From: Fusibacillus kribbianus
GTDB taxonomy: Bacteria > Bacillota > Clostridia > Lachnospirales > Lachnospiraceae
Direction: 5' to 3'
Assembly (NCBI RefSeq): GCF_030053595.1
Contig: NZ_JASGBQ010000001.1
Span: 162,382-226,381 of the forward strand
Length of the DNA stretch: 64,000 nucleotides
Position numbers and translations under genes: made by a program. The notes below the pieces were generated by a model. The model worked only from the letters and a program-made list of their open reading frames with translations, was not told the origin of the DNA and did no database searches. Positions 53,840 to 62,200 of this stretch are shown here, piece by piece (the first letter of the stretch is position 1; the number at the start of each line of letters is the position of its first letter).

Positions 53840-53868
53840 ATTATAATAATCATTTCACGTTTTGTCAA
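53840..53868 (-). promoter_or_regulatory. Promoter of abiEi-abiEii
   Basis: Minus strand TTGACA (53863-53868), 17 bases, TATAAT (53840-53845): a perfect sigma-A promoter, giving the pair expression independent of late genes. Confidence 0.88.
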
Positions 53869-53985
53869 TGGATTTTCAGTGAGCTACCCCCATATTCCAT
53901 TTCGCGACTGCACACGCAACACCCACCCGCCGTTCTATAGGAGATGGATCTGTAGAGATTTGAATCGCCCCTACCCCTATACACA

Positions 53986-54345
53986 TCAGTGGTTATGCCA
54001 ACGGTCTCCTCTCTTTGCATGAATCTGTGAATGACACGACTTGCACAACGCAATCAGATTACTCCGATTATGTGTGCCACCTTCACTCAAAGGAAGCTTG
54101 TGGTGGACCTCTTCTACCGGAACCAGAAATCCATGCTCATAACACTTCTCACAGAATGGATGCTCTGCAGCGTACTTGTCACGGATTCTTTTCCACGCAC
54201 GTCCATAACGGCGTTTGGTCTGCTTATCTCTGCTGAATTTTTCATAATCGCTGTTTGTTTTTCTTGCATGCTCCTCACAGTACCGTCCGGTTACTAATGC
54301 AGGGCAGCCTGGATAAGCACACGGTTTCTTTGGTTTGCTTGGCAC
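53986..54345 (-). CDS. HNH endonuclease of the packaging module
   Basis: 119 residues. PSKPKKPCAYPGCPALVTGRYCEEH is the zinc-finger start and CEKCYEHGFLVPVEEVHHKLPLSEGGTHNRSNLIALCKSCHSQIHAKRG the HNH core. In HK97-like phages it sits next to terminase and is needed for specific cutting of DNA in packaging. GTG at 54345 is chosen since GGAGG lies seven bases upstream; 16 codons in frame before it lack one. AbiE separates it from terS. Confidence 0.9.
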   Translation of the reverse strand: MPSKPKKPCAYPGCPALVTGRYCEEHARKTNSDYEKFSRDKQTKRRYGRAWKRIRDKYAAEHPFCEKCYEHGFLVPVEEVHHKLPLSEGGTHNRSNLIALCKSCHSQIHAKRGDRWHNH

Positions 54346-54367
54346 TGTTACACCTCCATGCATAGCC

Positions 54368-54511
54368 AGAGCCCTGAAGAATTTCTTCCCCAAGGCTCTT
54401 CTCTATTTGCGCGATAAGCTTTCAAGCGGCTGCCGTGCTTGCACGAGCAGACATTTGAAAGCCAACGTTCATCCAAGGAAGCTATCTTCCTTGGATGCTT
54501 TCCGCATTATA
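54368..54511 (-). promoter_or_regulatory. Late promoter (extended -10) and three-hairpin leader
   Basis: Minus strand TGTTATAAT (-10 at 54506-54511) has no -35 match but has the extended TG. The leader then holds three hairpins in a row: 54472-54495 (TCCAAGGAAG arms), 54418-54462 (GCTTTCAA/TTGAAAGC with an inner CTGC..GCAG stem) and 54368-54399 (AGAGCC/GGCTCT). The HNH start follows. The gene just upstream encodes a DUF1492 regulator. No T-run follows, so these are not simple terminators. Confidence 0.6.
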
Positions 54512-54546
54512 ACAATATCATATCTATGGACTCTCATTCTATCACA

Positions 54547-54966
54547 TCAGCTCTCCACTTTCAGAAATCCATCAATTTCTTTCAAAGCCTTGTCATGAAG
54601 CCTAAAGGTATGCTGGATACTGTAACCCATATCCACGGATATCTGCTCCCAGGTATCAAAACACAAATATCTCTTCTCAAGAATTGTTCTCTCTGCTCTG
54701 TTTGCTACCCGCTTTATCATATGTGTGATATCAGCCTTCAGAGAAATCAGTTCATGAATATCGGAATTGATTTCATCCTCCAGTGCAATGATCTTCACAA
54801 TGGCATCCTCCATCTTATGGATATTTCTGTTTGGACTTCCAGGCATATCTGATATGGTACTTGTTGCTTTGGTTGCCAAATCACGAAGAGAAGCTACCTG
54901 CTCCAGCTTACTGTTGATATCGTTATCAATCTTGTACGCCTGACTCAAATATTCTTTTGCTGTCAT
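54547..54966 (-). CDS. DUF1492 phage transcription regulator
   Basis: 139 residues. A coiled N-terminal part (YLSQAYKIDNDINSKLEQVASL) is followed by a sigma-4-like helix-turn-helix RAERTILEKRYLCFDTWEQISVDMGYSIQHTFRLHDKALKEI. DUF1492/RinA/ArpU proteins turn on late genes. GGAGGTGCTT fixes the ATG at 54966. The suspected late promoter is only 40 bases after its stop. Confidence 0.85.
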   Translation of the reverse strand: MTAKEYLSQAYKIDNDINSKLEQVASLRDLATKATSTISDMPGSPNRNIHKMEDAIVKIIALEDEINSDIHELISLKADITHMIKRVANRAERTILEKRYLCFDTWEQISVDMGYSIQHTFRLHDKALKEIDGFLKVES

Positions 54967-55017
54967 AAGCACCTCCGAAAAATATACTCCCTCGGATTGA
55001 CTCTGATTACCGTTTAT

Positions 55018-56406
55018 TTACTCTGATTTTCTTCTACCTGCCGAACGCCTGATCTCAGCCTTTACCGCATTGATCAAAGCTGACTGTGTACGATCCTTTG
55101 ATTCCAAGACCTTCATAACCTGCTCATCAATAGTACCTGCAGTAATGATATGCTGTACCACAACAGTCTCTGCAGACTGTCCCTGTCTCCATAATCTCGC
55201 TACCGTCTGCTGATATAGCTCAAGACTCCAGGTAAGCCCGAACCAGATAAGCATATTTCCACCTGCCTGAAGATTAAGCCCATGACCTGCAGATGCAGGA
55301 TGAATAAGTGCTACAGGAAGCTCTCCCCGATTCCATTTGCGGATACTCTCCTCTGAATCAAGCTTTTCAAAAGGAATCTTCCTCTCAGATAACCTTCTCA
55401 TAATTCTGGCCAAATCATGTTTGAACCAATACGCAACCATTACCGGTTTCCCATTTGCAGCCTCAATCAAATCCTCCAAAGCATCCAGCTTCTGATCATG
55501 TATCTGAATCTCATCTCCATCATCGGAATACACTGCACCATTTGCCATCTGCATCAGCTTACCGGATAGTGCCGCCGCATTTGCCGCTGTCACTTCTCCG
55601 CCCTTCAAAGGCAAGAACAAATCCTCTGCCATATTCGAATACAGTTCTTCCTCAGCCTCACTCATATAAACCGGATATTCATTACTGATAAGCTCCGGCA
55701 TCTTCAAATGATCCAAGGCCTTCATGGAAATCGTAATATCCGATATCTTGTCATAAATCTGTTCCTCTGCACCTTTTCTCAATCTGTAGGAATAAACAAT
55801 CTGACCATTCATCTGATCCGGCACAAAATAATTCACCCTATACTGACTGATAAATCTTCCAAGCCTCTCTCCCATATCAAGGCATTTGAATTCAGCAAAA
55901 AGATCCATCAAACCATTGGAAGAAGGTGTACCGGTCAAACCGATTACTCTCTTCACCTTTGGTCTTACCTTCATGAAAGCCTTAAATCGTTTACTATTCC
56001 AGTTTTTAAAGGATGAAAGCTCATCCAGCACCACCATATCGAAATCAAAGGGAACTCCACTCTGTTCTACAAGCCATTGCAGATTTTCTCTGTTAATCAC
56101 ATAGATATCTGCATCTGCTGCCAGAGCCTTCTTCCTATCTGCCGCCGTTCCTAAAACGATCGAATACCTTAAGTGCTTCAGATGCTCCCATTTATGGATC
56201 TCATCACTCCAGGTATTTCTTGCTACTCGAAGTGGAGCCACCACCAGAACCTTACTTACCTCAAAACTGTCATACATAAGCTGCTCGATGGCTGTCAACG
56301 TAATACTGGTCTTGCCAAGTCCCATTCCAAGTATTACGGCTGCTATCGGATGTTCCAATATATAATTGATTGCATACTGCTGATAATCATGCGGTTTGTA
56401 TTGCAT
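55018..56406 (-). CDS. SNF2-family DEAD/DEAH helicase
   Basis: 462 residues. Walker A LGMGLGKTSITL near residue 28, DEAH-like VLDELSSFKNWNSKRF near 127, GLTGTPSSNGLMDLFAE near 155, AHPASAGHGLNLQAG near 366 and motif VI VARLWRQGQSAETVVVQHI near 405. DNA-translocating ATPase of the phage replication module. It starts inside the VRR-NUC gene (20-base overlap), where GGAGGAATTATAG is its ribosome site. Confidence 0.92.
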   Translation of the reverse strand: MQYKPHDYQQYAINYILEHPIAAVILGMGLGKTSITLTAIEQLMYDSFEVSKVLVVAPLRVARNTWSDEIHKWEHLKHLRYSIVLGTAADRKKALAADADIYVINRENLQWLVEQSGVPFDFDMVVLDELSSFKNWNSKRFKAFMKVRPKVKRVIGLTGTPSSNGLMDLFAEFKCLDMGERLGRFISQYRVNYFVPDQMNGQIVYSYRLRKGAEEQIYDKISDITISMKALDHLKMPELISNEYPVYMSEAEEELYSNMAEDLFLPLKGGEVTAANAAALSGKLMQMANGAVYSDDGDEIQIHDQKLDALEDLIEAANGKPVMVAYWFKHDLARIMRRLSERKIPFEKLDSEESIRKWNRGELPVALIHPASAGHGLNLQAGGNMLIWFGLTWSLELYQQTVARLWRQGQSAETVVVQHIITAGTIDEQVMKVLESKDRTQSALINAVKAEIRRSAGRRKSE

Positions 56407-56665
56407 CTATAATTCCTCCAATCTGTCCCAGGTCATCCAGGACGAATACTTTATATCCAAGAGCACGAAGCTGATTATGTCTGTGAACCTGAAGCTTTCT
56501 TGGTTTCTCTCCGGGAGCCTTCACCTCCACGAACCCGATTTTCCCATCAGTTAATAAAACAATTCGGTCGGGCCATCCTGAAGAACCGGAATTCCATTTC
56601 TCACACAAGCCACCTCGCTTCTTTACCTCTCGAACTAATTTCTGTTCCATATATTTCTCACGCAT
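56387..56665 (-). CDS. VRR-NUC domain nuclease
   Basis: 92 residues. The stand-alone VRR-NUC core is complete: EQKLVREVKKRGG, SSGWPDRIVLLTDGKIGFVEVKAPGEKP and QLRALGYKVFVLDD with the PD-(D/E)xK-like D and E-V-K. Structure-specific nuclease, usually found with the SNF2 helicase. GGAGGCGTGCG precedes the ATG. The 204-base gap to the primase (56666-56869) holds no gene that can be supported. Confidence 0.9.
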   Translation of the reverse strand: MREKYMEQKLVREVKKRGGLCEKWNSGSSGWPDRIVLLTDGKIGFVEVKAPGEKPRKLQVHRHNQLRALGYKVFVLDDLGQIGGIIDAIQTA

Positions 56666-56869
56666 CGCACGCCTCCATCATTCTTAAAAGGTGTGCAGGT
56701 CGAGTACCTCGTTCCGTAAAACTCCCTTTAGCAGATTTTTATTAAATTTCTCTCTATAGAGACTTTTATGTAGAGAGGTTAACGACCTACACAAAAAGGA
56801 TTAAAAGTGTATGTCGTGTAGCCATATTCCAGATTACAAATGCGAATACAGCCACAGCGACCTTCACAA

Positions 56870-59158
56870 TCACCCCAGAAAATCCTGACCTTCCTTAAGC
56901 TTAAGTCCCACGACCTGCACTCCGGTATTCTTGCGAATTCGGTTATAGCCAGCCTTGTCCATTGCAGAATAGAAATCTGTGGTGCTGCGGATATATTCGC
57001 CGTTTTGCATGCAATGGGCTCGATAAGCCTGGTACAGCTCGCCTGATTTTTCTTTATATGACGGATCAATCTCACAGCATTCCTCTAAGAACTGGCCTAG
57101 CCAATCATTATCCTCACGGTATGACTGAATCGCTGCTTCCACTACATCCGGAAGGTCTGTATGAAAATCCTTATCAATAGACTTCTTCGCACCTTCGATA
57201 ATCCAGCTCATAATGGCAGGACCAGCATGCTCGAAAAGGTAATCTGCATAATTCTTGATGTCGCTCTTACCGGTAATCTTTGCGTTAAATGGAATAACAA
57301 TCAGCCTGCGCCAGATACCATCATCATTAGCTCCCACCTTCGGAAGATGATTTGTATAAAGCACCAGCGTATGTGACGGAACAAAGGAAAAGGGATCCTT
57401 GTACTTCTTTTCAGCCTGGATTTCATCCGTAGAGCAAAGCTGCTTCACCACAGCCGTATTGAGCCGCATACCCTCTTCCATTTCAGAAGAAATAATGAGC
57501 CTTTTTCCTTTAAGCTCAGCCATCTCCGGTTTCACATTTCTCTTACAGTTCATCGTGAGTGCTTCCGCTGAAAGCTTACCTGCATAATTACCAAGGACTC
57601 TGAAAATGGTATTCCAGAAAGTACTCTTACCATTGGCACCACCGCCGTATGCAATAATCATATGCTCCTGATACACCTTACCGATTGCAGCCATACCAAC
57701 TGTCTCCTGCACATAATCGATGAGCTTCTGATCCTTACAAAAGAAAAGATTCAATGCATCTAGCCATATCTGCTTTCCTTCTTCGCCCGGTGAACAGGCT
57801 GTAATCTTCGTAATTAAATCCTCAGGATTGTGAGGCTGTTCTCCCGCAAGCCCTTTCCTCAAATCAAAGGTTGCATAAGGTGTATTGATGAGATTTTCAT
57901 CCTTATCCAGATCACTGACTGAAATCGCAATCATCGGCTTTGCAGTATTGGCAGCGGATACGATGTACTTATAATCACGTCTCTTCTGCACAAACTTCAG
58001 ATATGTCTGTGCACCCATGAGCATATAAACCAGCGGTGCCAGCTGACCGTCCACTTCCTTAAGAAGCTCCTTCGGACCTGCTTGTATAGAAGCCTTTGGA
58101 ACACCAGCATCCTCTAGTGCCTTCTCTACTCTGGCAACCTCATCCAGAGCATCCTGAAGCTGCAGATCTAAGAATTCCTCAACTGCACCAATCGCCAGCT
58201 GTTTATCCTCTCTCCAGCAATCCCCATCAAATCTAAGGAAATCCGTTGCACTTGTGTACTTCAGTTCATCGCCATACTCACGCACAAGAACCTTTGCCTG
58301 GCCAATATCTGAATAATCCTCTGGCTTTAAGGAGGCACATTCGAAATCTGCATTGTATTCATCCGGCGGCACATATCCGTCCTGTGTCACAATGCTCTTT
58401 CTGAAGAACTTCACCGCACTGTTCCAGATAGTCTTAAGCTCAGAATCAGGAAGCGGCGGATCACATTTTCTTGCATGCTCCAGAAAAGCTTCATGGGCTT
58501 TATCCGTATCGCCATACTTCTTTAAGATGCGTCCTGCAAATCGGCTCATGGTGTTATTACGGCTTCCTTCCAAAATAGGACCGGTACTCTTGCCGCCTGA
58601 CATATCAGAATCAAACTCATCCTCTTCGGTATCAGAAATCTCTACCTCTTCGTCCACTGTCATCCAGCCTTCATGGAAAATCACCTCATCACATTCAGCA
58701 CCAAATATGAATCTTGCAGCATCTAACGCATTTCCATCAAAGAAGGAATAGGCACCCTGAATTGCTTTCTTCAAATTGGCGTATCTAGCAGCATCCGTTT
58801 CCTCTGATATAGGAAAATACATGTGATACCTTGGTCTCGCCGACTTACCTTCCTTATCCAAAAGGTGGTGGCGGCTCGGTGCTAGCAAGTACTCCACATT
58901 TGGAAACAGCTCTTCCAGCTTTTCAGGCGTGATCCACTCAGCCGGTGCTTCTGTGTGGTCATTATCGATATCCATGACAATCACATCTGATCTGATGAAA
59001 TTCTCAATGCTTCGATAATTCCCTTTGAACTCTGCACAAACATGGTCCTTCTTCACCGCTTCCTGCAGCTGCTCCGGCGTGACTACTGTCACCTTATTGG
59101 GATAGCTACAGTTCCCGGCTTGACCGACGCAGTTTGCTGTACAAATAGTTACCTGCAT
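56870..59158 (-). CDS. P4-type primase-helicase
   Basis: 762 residues. The N-terminal part (1-~180) has the primase-polymerase metal motif VIVMDIDND near residue 60 and SRHHLLDKEGKSARPRYHMYFPI. A primase C-terminal segment follows (~205-255). The D5/P4 helicase domain has Walker A AYGGGANGKSTFW near 505, Walker B RLIISSEMEEG near 555 and LYTNHLPKVGANDDGIWRRLIVIPF. Initiates and unwinds at the phage origin. It heads the leftward replication operon, with motif copy C 47 bases upstream. Confidence 0.92.
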   Translation of the reverse strand: MQVTICTANCVGQAGNCSYPNKVTVVTPEQLQEAVKKDHVCAEFKGNYRSIENFIRSDVIVMDIDNDHTEAPAEWITPEKLEELFPNVEYLLAPSRHHLLDKEGKSARPRYHMYFPISEETDAARYANLKKAIQGAYSFFDGNALDAARFIFGAECDEVIFHEGWMTVDEEVEISDTEEDEFDSDMSGGKSTGPILEGSRNNTMSRFAGRILKKYGDTDKAHEAFLEHARKCDPPLPDSELKTIWNSAVKFFRKSIVTQDGYVPPDEYNADFECASLKPEDYSDIGQAKVLVREYGDELKYTSATDFLRFDGDCWREDKQLAIGAVEEFLDLQLQDALDEVARVEKALEDAGVPKASIQAGPKELLKEVDGQLAPLVYMLMGAQTYLKFVQKRRDYKYIVSAANTAKPMIAISVSDLDKDENLINTPYATFDLRKGLAGEQPHNPEDLITKITACSPGEEGKQIWLDALNLFFCKDQKLIDYVQETVGMAAIGKVYQEHMIIAYGGGANGKSTFWNTIFRVLGNYAGKLSAEALTMNCKRNVKPEMAELKGKRLIISSEMEEGMRLNTAVVKQLCSTDEIQAEKKYKDPFSFVPSHTLVLYTNHLPKVGANDDGIWRRLIVIPFNAKITGKSDIKNYADYLFEHAGPAIMSWIIEGAKKSIDKDFHTDLPDVVEAAIQSYREDNDWLGQFLEECCEIDPSYKEKSGELYQAYRAHCMQNGEYIRSTTDFYSAMDKAGYNRIRKNTGVQVVGLKLKEGQDFLG

Positions 59159-59205
59159 ATTTCAAACCTCGTTTCTATAAAGTAAGAACTTACAAGTTCT
59201 CCTAA

Positions 59206-59239
59206 CTTCCTAAGCGGGTTTGACCTACACTTTTCCGGT
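59206..59239 (-). promoter_or_regulatory. Bipartite motif, copy C (upstream of primase)
   Basis: Minus strand ACCGGA (59234-59239), 17 bases, CGCTTAGGAAG (59206-59216). Forms a perfect two-part inverted repeat with copy B around a centre near 59295. A further AGAACTT/AAGTTCT palindrome lies between it and the primase start, near 59185-59200. Confidence 0.65.
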
Positions 59240-59267
59240 CAAAGCTAAAAATAATTTGCAAAAAATC

Positions 59268-59315
59268 AGCCAGAGCAGAATCGCTTCCTTTTATAAAGCG
59301 AAAAATGCCCTGGCT
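59268..59315. terminator. Central hairpin of the divergent region
   Basis: AGCCAGAGC (59268-59276) pairs with GCCCTGGCT (59307-59315) with one mismatch, and CGCTT/AAGCG inside. T-rich runs lie on both sides, so it may act as a two-way terminator, or as part of an origin. Confidence 0.55.
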
Positions 59316-59350
59316 ATTTACAAAACTTTTTTCAAAAAAATTCTCCCCCG

Positions 59351-59384
59351 ACCGGAAAAACCATTTCCAGATGCGCTTAGGAAG
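59351..59384 (+). promoter_or_regulatory. Bipartite motif, copy B (upstream of rightward operon)
   Basis: Plus strand ACCGGA (59351-59356), 17 bases, CGCTTAGGAAG (59374-59384), then GATAGAAAGG. The first gene of the rightward operon starts 42 bases later. Confidence 0.65.
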
Positions 59385-59426
59385 ATAGAAAGGCAACAAA
59401 GCCATTCGGAAAGTGAGGTGCTGCAG

Positions 59427-59591
59427 ATGCAGACAGAAACGATTGATAATAGCCAGCAGGCCACACCACAGATTGAGGAAGAGCTCATTGATACTCTCAT
59501 CGCAATCAGCGTAGTAGCCAAACGACTGGCAGCCAATCTAAGACAACAGAATAAAGAAAACGGAGGAACTAAAAATGAGCAAAATGAGTGA
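59427..59591 (+). CDS. Small helical protein, first gene of rightward operon
   Basis: 54 residues, QTETIDNSQQATPQIEEELIDTLIAISVVAKRLAANLRQ, one amphipathic helix. The frame is open from 59220, but AGTGAGGTG before the ATG at 59427 and the motif copy B upstream set this start. It overlaps the next gene by 17 bases. Function unknown; similar small genes stand before DUF2800 in related phages. Confidence 0.6.
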   Translation: MQTETIDNSQQATPQIEEELIDTLIAISVVAKRLAANLRQQNKENGGTKNEQNE

Positions 59592-59946
59592 ATTATCTCA
59601 GGTGCTGGATGAAATGATTGCCTGCGGTGAAGGAATGATCAAAGCCGCAAATACATTAAAAGACATCTTCTCTTCTACAGAAGAAGCTCCGGCAAAGACT
59701 GAGATAAAGACAGCTAAGAAGGCAACCAAGCAGGATGCCGCAGAACCTGAAGCAGCAAAAGCCGAACCCGCTCCTACCTATACAAAGGAAGATGTTCGCG
59801 GAGTACTTGCTTCAAAATCAGCTGCAGGCTTTAAGAAGGAAGTCAAAGAGCTTCTGGAGAAATTCGGAGCCCAGCAGTTAAAGCAGATTGATCCTAAGGA
59901 TTATGCAGCTCTTCTTAAGGAAGCAGAGGTGATTGGAAATGCCTAA
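59575..59946 (+). CDS. Small protein before DUF2800, unknown
   Basis: 123 residues. N-terminal helix LSQVLDEMIACGEGMIKAANTLKDIF, an Ala/Lys/Glu-rich linker (about 35-68), and a C-terminal helical region YTKEDVRGVLASKSAAGFKKEVKELLEKFGAQQLKQIDPKDYAALLKEAE resembling a rho-termination-factor-like or LEM-type DNA-binding fold. CGGAGG precedes the ATG. It may bind DNA with the DUF2800/DUF2815 proteins (inference). Confidence 0.7.
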   Translation: MSKMSELSQVLDEMIACGEGMIKAANTLKDIFSSTEEAPAKTEIKTAKKATKQDAAEPEAAKAEPAPTYTKEDVRGVLASKSAAGFKKEVKELLEKFGAQQLKQIDPKDYAALLKEAEVIGNA

Positions 59947-61072
59947 ACACGCATACCTTTCCGCCTCTGCCAGCCATAGATGGTTAGCCTGTCCGCCAAG
60001 TGCAAAGCTCTGTGCCAACATTCAGGATCAAGTATCCGAATATGCACAGCAGGGAACCGATTGCCATGAGCTTTGTGCCTATCTGATAGAAAAAGCTCTT
60101 GGCAGAGAGGTAATCGATCCGACTGATAATCTTACCTACTACGATGCTGAAATGCAGAACTGTGCTGAGGAATATCGGAACTATGTCTTAGAACAGATTG
60201 AAGCAGCAAAGGAATTCTGTAAGGATCCGCAGGTCATGATTGAACAGAGACTGGATTTCTCCCGCTGGGTTGAAAACGGCTTCGGAACCGGTGACTGTGT
60301 AATCATTGCTGATGAAGTACTACAGATTATCGATTACAAGCATGGTCTTGGAGTTCTCGTAAGCGCCGGTGATGATGAGCATGGTGGCAACAGCCAGATG
60401 ATGTGCTACGCCTTAGGTGCTTTGGAAGTATTCGGAGACATCTACGATATCAATCAGATTAAGATGACCATCTTCCAACCGAGACGCGAAAACATCAGCA
60501 CCTACACCATCAGCAGAGACAACCTTCTGAAATGGGCCAACGAAGTTCTGGCACCGACTGCCCAGCTTGCATATGTAGGAGAAGGCGAATTCAAAGCCGG
60601 TGACCACTGCCAGTTTTGCAAGGTAAAGGCAACCTGCCGCAAGCGTGCAGAATACAATCTGGAGCTTGCAAAATATGATTTCGAAATGCCTGCCACACTG
60701 GATGATACAGAAATCGCTGCCATCCTTGAAAAGGTGGATGAAATGATTTCCTGGGGAAATGACATCAAGGAATATGCCCTTCAGCAGGCACAGTCCGGAG
60801 TTCACTTCGAAGGCTGGAAGGTCGTAGAAGGAAGATCCAACAGAAAATATACAGATGAAGCCGCTGTTGCCTTTGCGGTAAAGGACGCAGGTTTTGATCC
60901 GTATGAAAAGAAGCTTCTTGGCGTAACCGCCATGAGTACACTGCTCGGAAAGAAGAAATTCGAAGAGCTTTTAGGTGGGCTTATCTACAAGCCACCCGGT
61001 AAACCCGCATTGGTACCGGAATCAGATAAGAGACCGGCAATGAATACAGCAATAGAAGACTTTAATGAGTAA
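59939..61072 (+). CDS. DUF2800 protein, RecB/Cas4-like nuclease
   Basis: 377 residues starting PKHAYLSASASHRWLACPPSAKLC. The exonuclease-type core is GTDCHELCAYLIEKALG, FGTGDCVIIADEVLQIIDYKHGLGV (GxxD...DYKxG) and NSQMMCYALGAL. C-terminal cysteines in HCQFCKVKATC together with CPPSAKLC suggest an Fe-S cluster as in AddB/Cas4. Likely recombination or replication of phage DNA. Starts eight bases before the stop of the preceding gene. Confidence 0.88.
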   Translation: MPKHAYLSASASHRWLACPPSAKLCANIQDQVSEYAQQGTDCHELCAYLIEKALGREVIDPTDNLTYYDAEMQNCAEEYRNYVLEQIEAAKEFCKDPQVMIEQRLDFSRWVENGFGTGDCVIIADEVLQIIDYKHGLGVLVSAGDDEHGGNSQMMCYALGALEVFGDIYDINQIKMTIFQPRRENISTYTISRDNLLKWANEVLAPTAQLAYVGEGEFKAGDHCQFCKVKATCRKRAEYNLELAKYDFEMPATLDDTEIAAILEKVDEMISWGNDIKEYALQQAQSGVHFEGWKVVEGRSNRKYTDEAAVAFAVKDAGFDPYEKKLLGVTAMSTLLGKKKFEELLGGLIYKPPGKPALVPESDKRPAMNTAIEDFNE

Positions 61073-61088
61073 AAGGAGGACCAATATT

Positions 61089-61652
61089 ATGGCAAAAATT
61101 CAGAACCCTACAAAGGTAATCACAGGAGTAAACACACGTTGGAGCTATGCGAATGTATGGGATGCCAAGAGCATCAACGGAGGTGCACCGAAGTACAGCG
61201 TTTCCCTCATCATTCCCAAATCCGACACCGTAACTGTAAACAAGATTAAGGCGGCTATCGAAGCAGCCTATGAGGAAGGTCAGAGTAAACTCAAAGGCAA
61301 TGGCAAGACCGTTCCTGCCCTCTCTGTTCTTAAGACACCCCTTCGCGACGGTGATCTGGAAAGACCGGATGATCCGGCTTATGCAAACGCATACTTCATC
61401 AACGCCAACAGCGCTTCCGCACCCGGCATTGTAGATGCCGACCGTCAGCCGATTCTGGAAAGATCCGAAGTCTATTCCGGCGTATATGGCAGAGCCAGCA
61501 TCAATTTCTATGCCTTCAACAGCAATGGAAATAAAGGAATTGCCTGCGGACTCAACAATCTTCAGAAGATTCGCGACGGTGAACCTCTCGGCGGTAAGTC
61601 TCGTGCCGAAGATGACTTCGCATCTGAGGATGAAGAAGATTTCCTCGCCTAA
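61089..61652 (+). CDS. DUF2815 protein, likely ssDNA-binding
   Basis: 187 residues: KIQNPTKVITGVNTRWSYANVWDAKSINGGAPKYSVSLIIPKSD is the DUF2815 start, with an OB-like beta pattern, SGVYGRASINFYAFNSNGNKGIACGLNNLQKI, and an acidic tail (EDDFASEDEEDFLA) as in single-strand DNA-binding proteins. AGGAGG supports the ATG at 61089. It is directly after DUF2800. Confidence 0.88.
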   Translation: MAKIQNPTKVITGVNTRWSYANVWDAKSINGGAPKYSVSLIIPKSDTVTVNKIKAAIEAAYEEGQSKLKGNGKTVPALSVLKTPLRDGDLERPDDPAYANAYFINANSASAPGIVDADRQPILERSEVYSGVYGRASINFYAFNSNGNKGIACGLNNLQKIRDGEPLGGKSRAEDDFASEDEEDFLA

Positions 61653-61721
61653 GAGCTAAATGACAATTAAGGCGGTAGGACAAGCCTGCCCCCAATTCAA
61701 AGAAAGGTATGGTGAAAAACT

Positions 61722-61901
61722 ATGAAAACAGCTATGGAACTAATTCTGGCAATCGCACTTCTTATTATTTGGGGAAGCACAGGAATATCCTTACTCCTCT
61801 CTACTATCCAGGGAATAATCTATGAAAAGAAGCGTGAAAAGCGCGACCTGGAATATCATGCGAAACGCATGAAAAGCTTGCCTGACAAGCAGAACGACTA
61901 A
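61722..61901 (+). CDS. Small membrane protein, unknown
   Basis: 59 residues: a single membrane segment (~5-30, LILAIALLIIWGSTGISLLLS) and a basic tail (YEKKREKRDLEYHAKRM). It has a weak GGTGAAAAACT site before the ATG. A second small membrane protein follows, both before the polymerase. Confidence 0.6.
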   Translation: MKTAMELILAIALLIIWGSTGISLLLSTIQGIIYEKKREKRDLEYHAKRMKSLPDKQND

Positions 61902-61951
61902 CTTTTGAACATTTCTATCTCACTATTTAAGAAAGGGCCAGGTGACAACCT

Positions 61952-62143
61952 ATGACAAAAGAATTATTGAATGAATTTATGAATGCACTTATTGATGGAA
62001 CTCTTTTCGGCATCTGCTTTTGCTTCTGGATGATGATTGTAATAGCGGTATGGCGTTGGTTCCTCGGTATCGTTAAACGATTTCTTCACTGGCTTAATCC
62101 AAAATGGTTCAAGCCCAAAACTGAAGAAACTGACAAGAACTAA
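61952..62143 (+). CDS. Small membrane protein, unknown
   Basis: 63 residues: one long hydrophobic stretch, GTLFGICFCFWMMIVIAVWRWFLGIV, and a basic tail. AGGTGACAACCT precedes the ATG. Unknown role; the position in the replication operon suggests a membrane anchor or a host-directed protein. Confidence 0.6.
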   Translation: MTKELLNEFMNALIDGTLFGICFCFWMMIVIAVWRWFLGIVKRFLHWLNPKWFKPKTEETDKN

Positions 62144-62149
62144 TCACCA

Positions 62150-62185
62150 GGCGGCGGTACCTCCAAAGTGCCGCTGCCATTTTTG
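62150..62185 (+). terminator. Hairpin with T-run before the polymerase
   Basis: GGCGGCGGTAC (62150-62160) pairs with GTGCCGCTGCC (62168-62178), using two G-T pairs, followed by ATTTTTG. It lies only 16 bases before the polymerase ATG and may attenuate its expression. Confidence 0.6.
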
Positions 62186-62200
62186 TAAAGGAATGATTTT

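Noticed and set aside
56666..56869. Possible small gene between VRR-NUC and primase
   Set aside because: No frame with a ribosome site and plausible protein was found.
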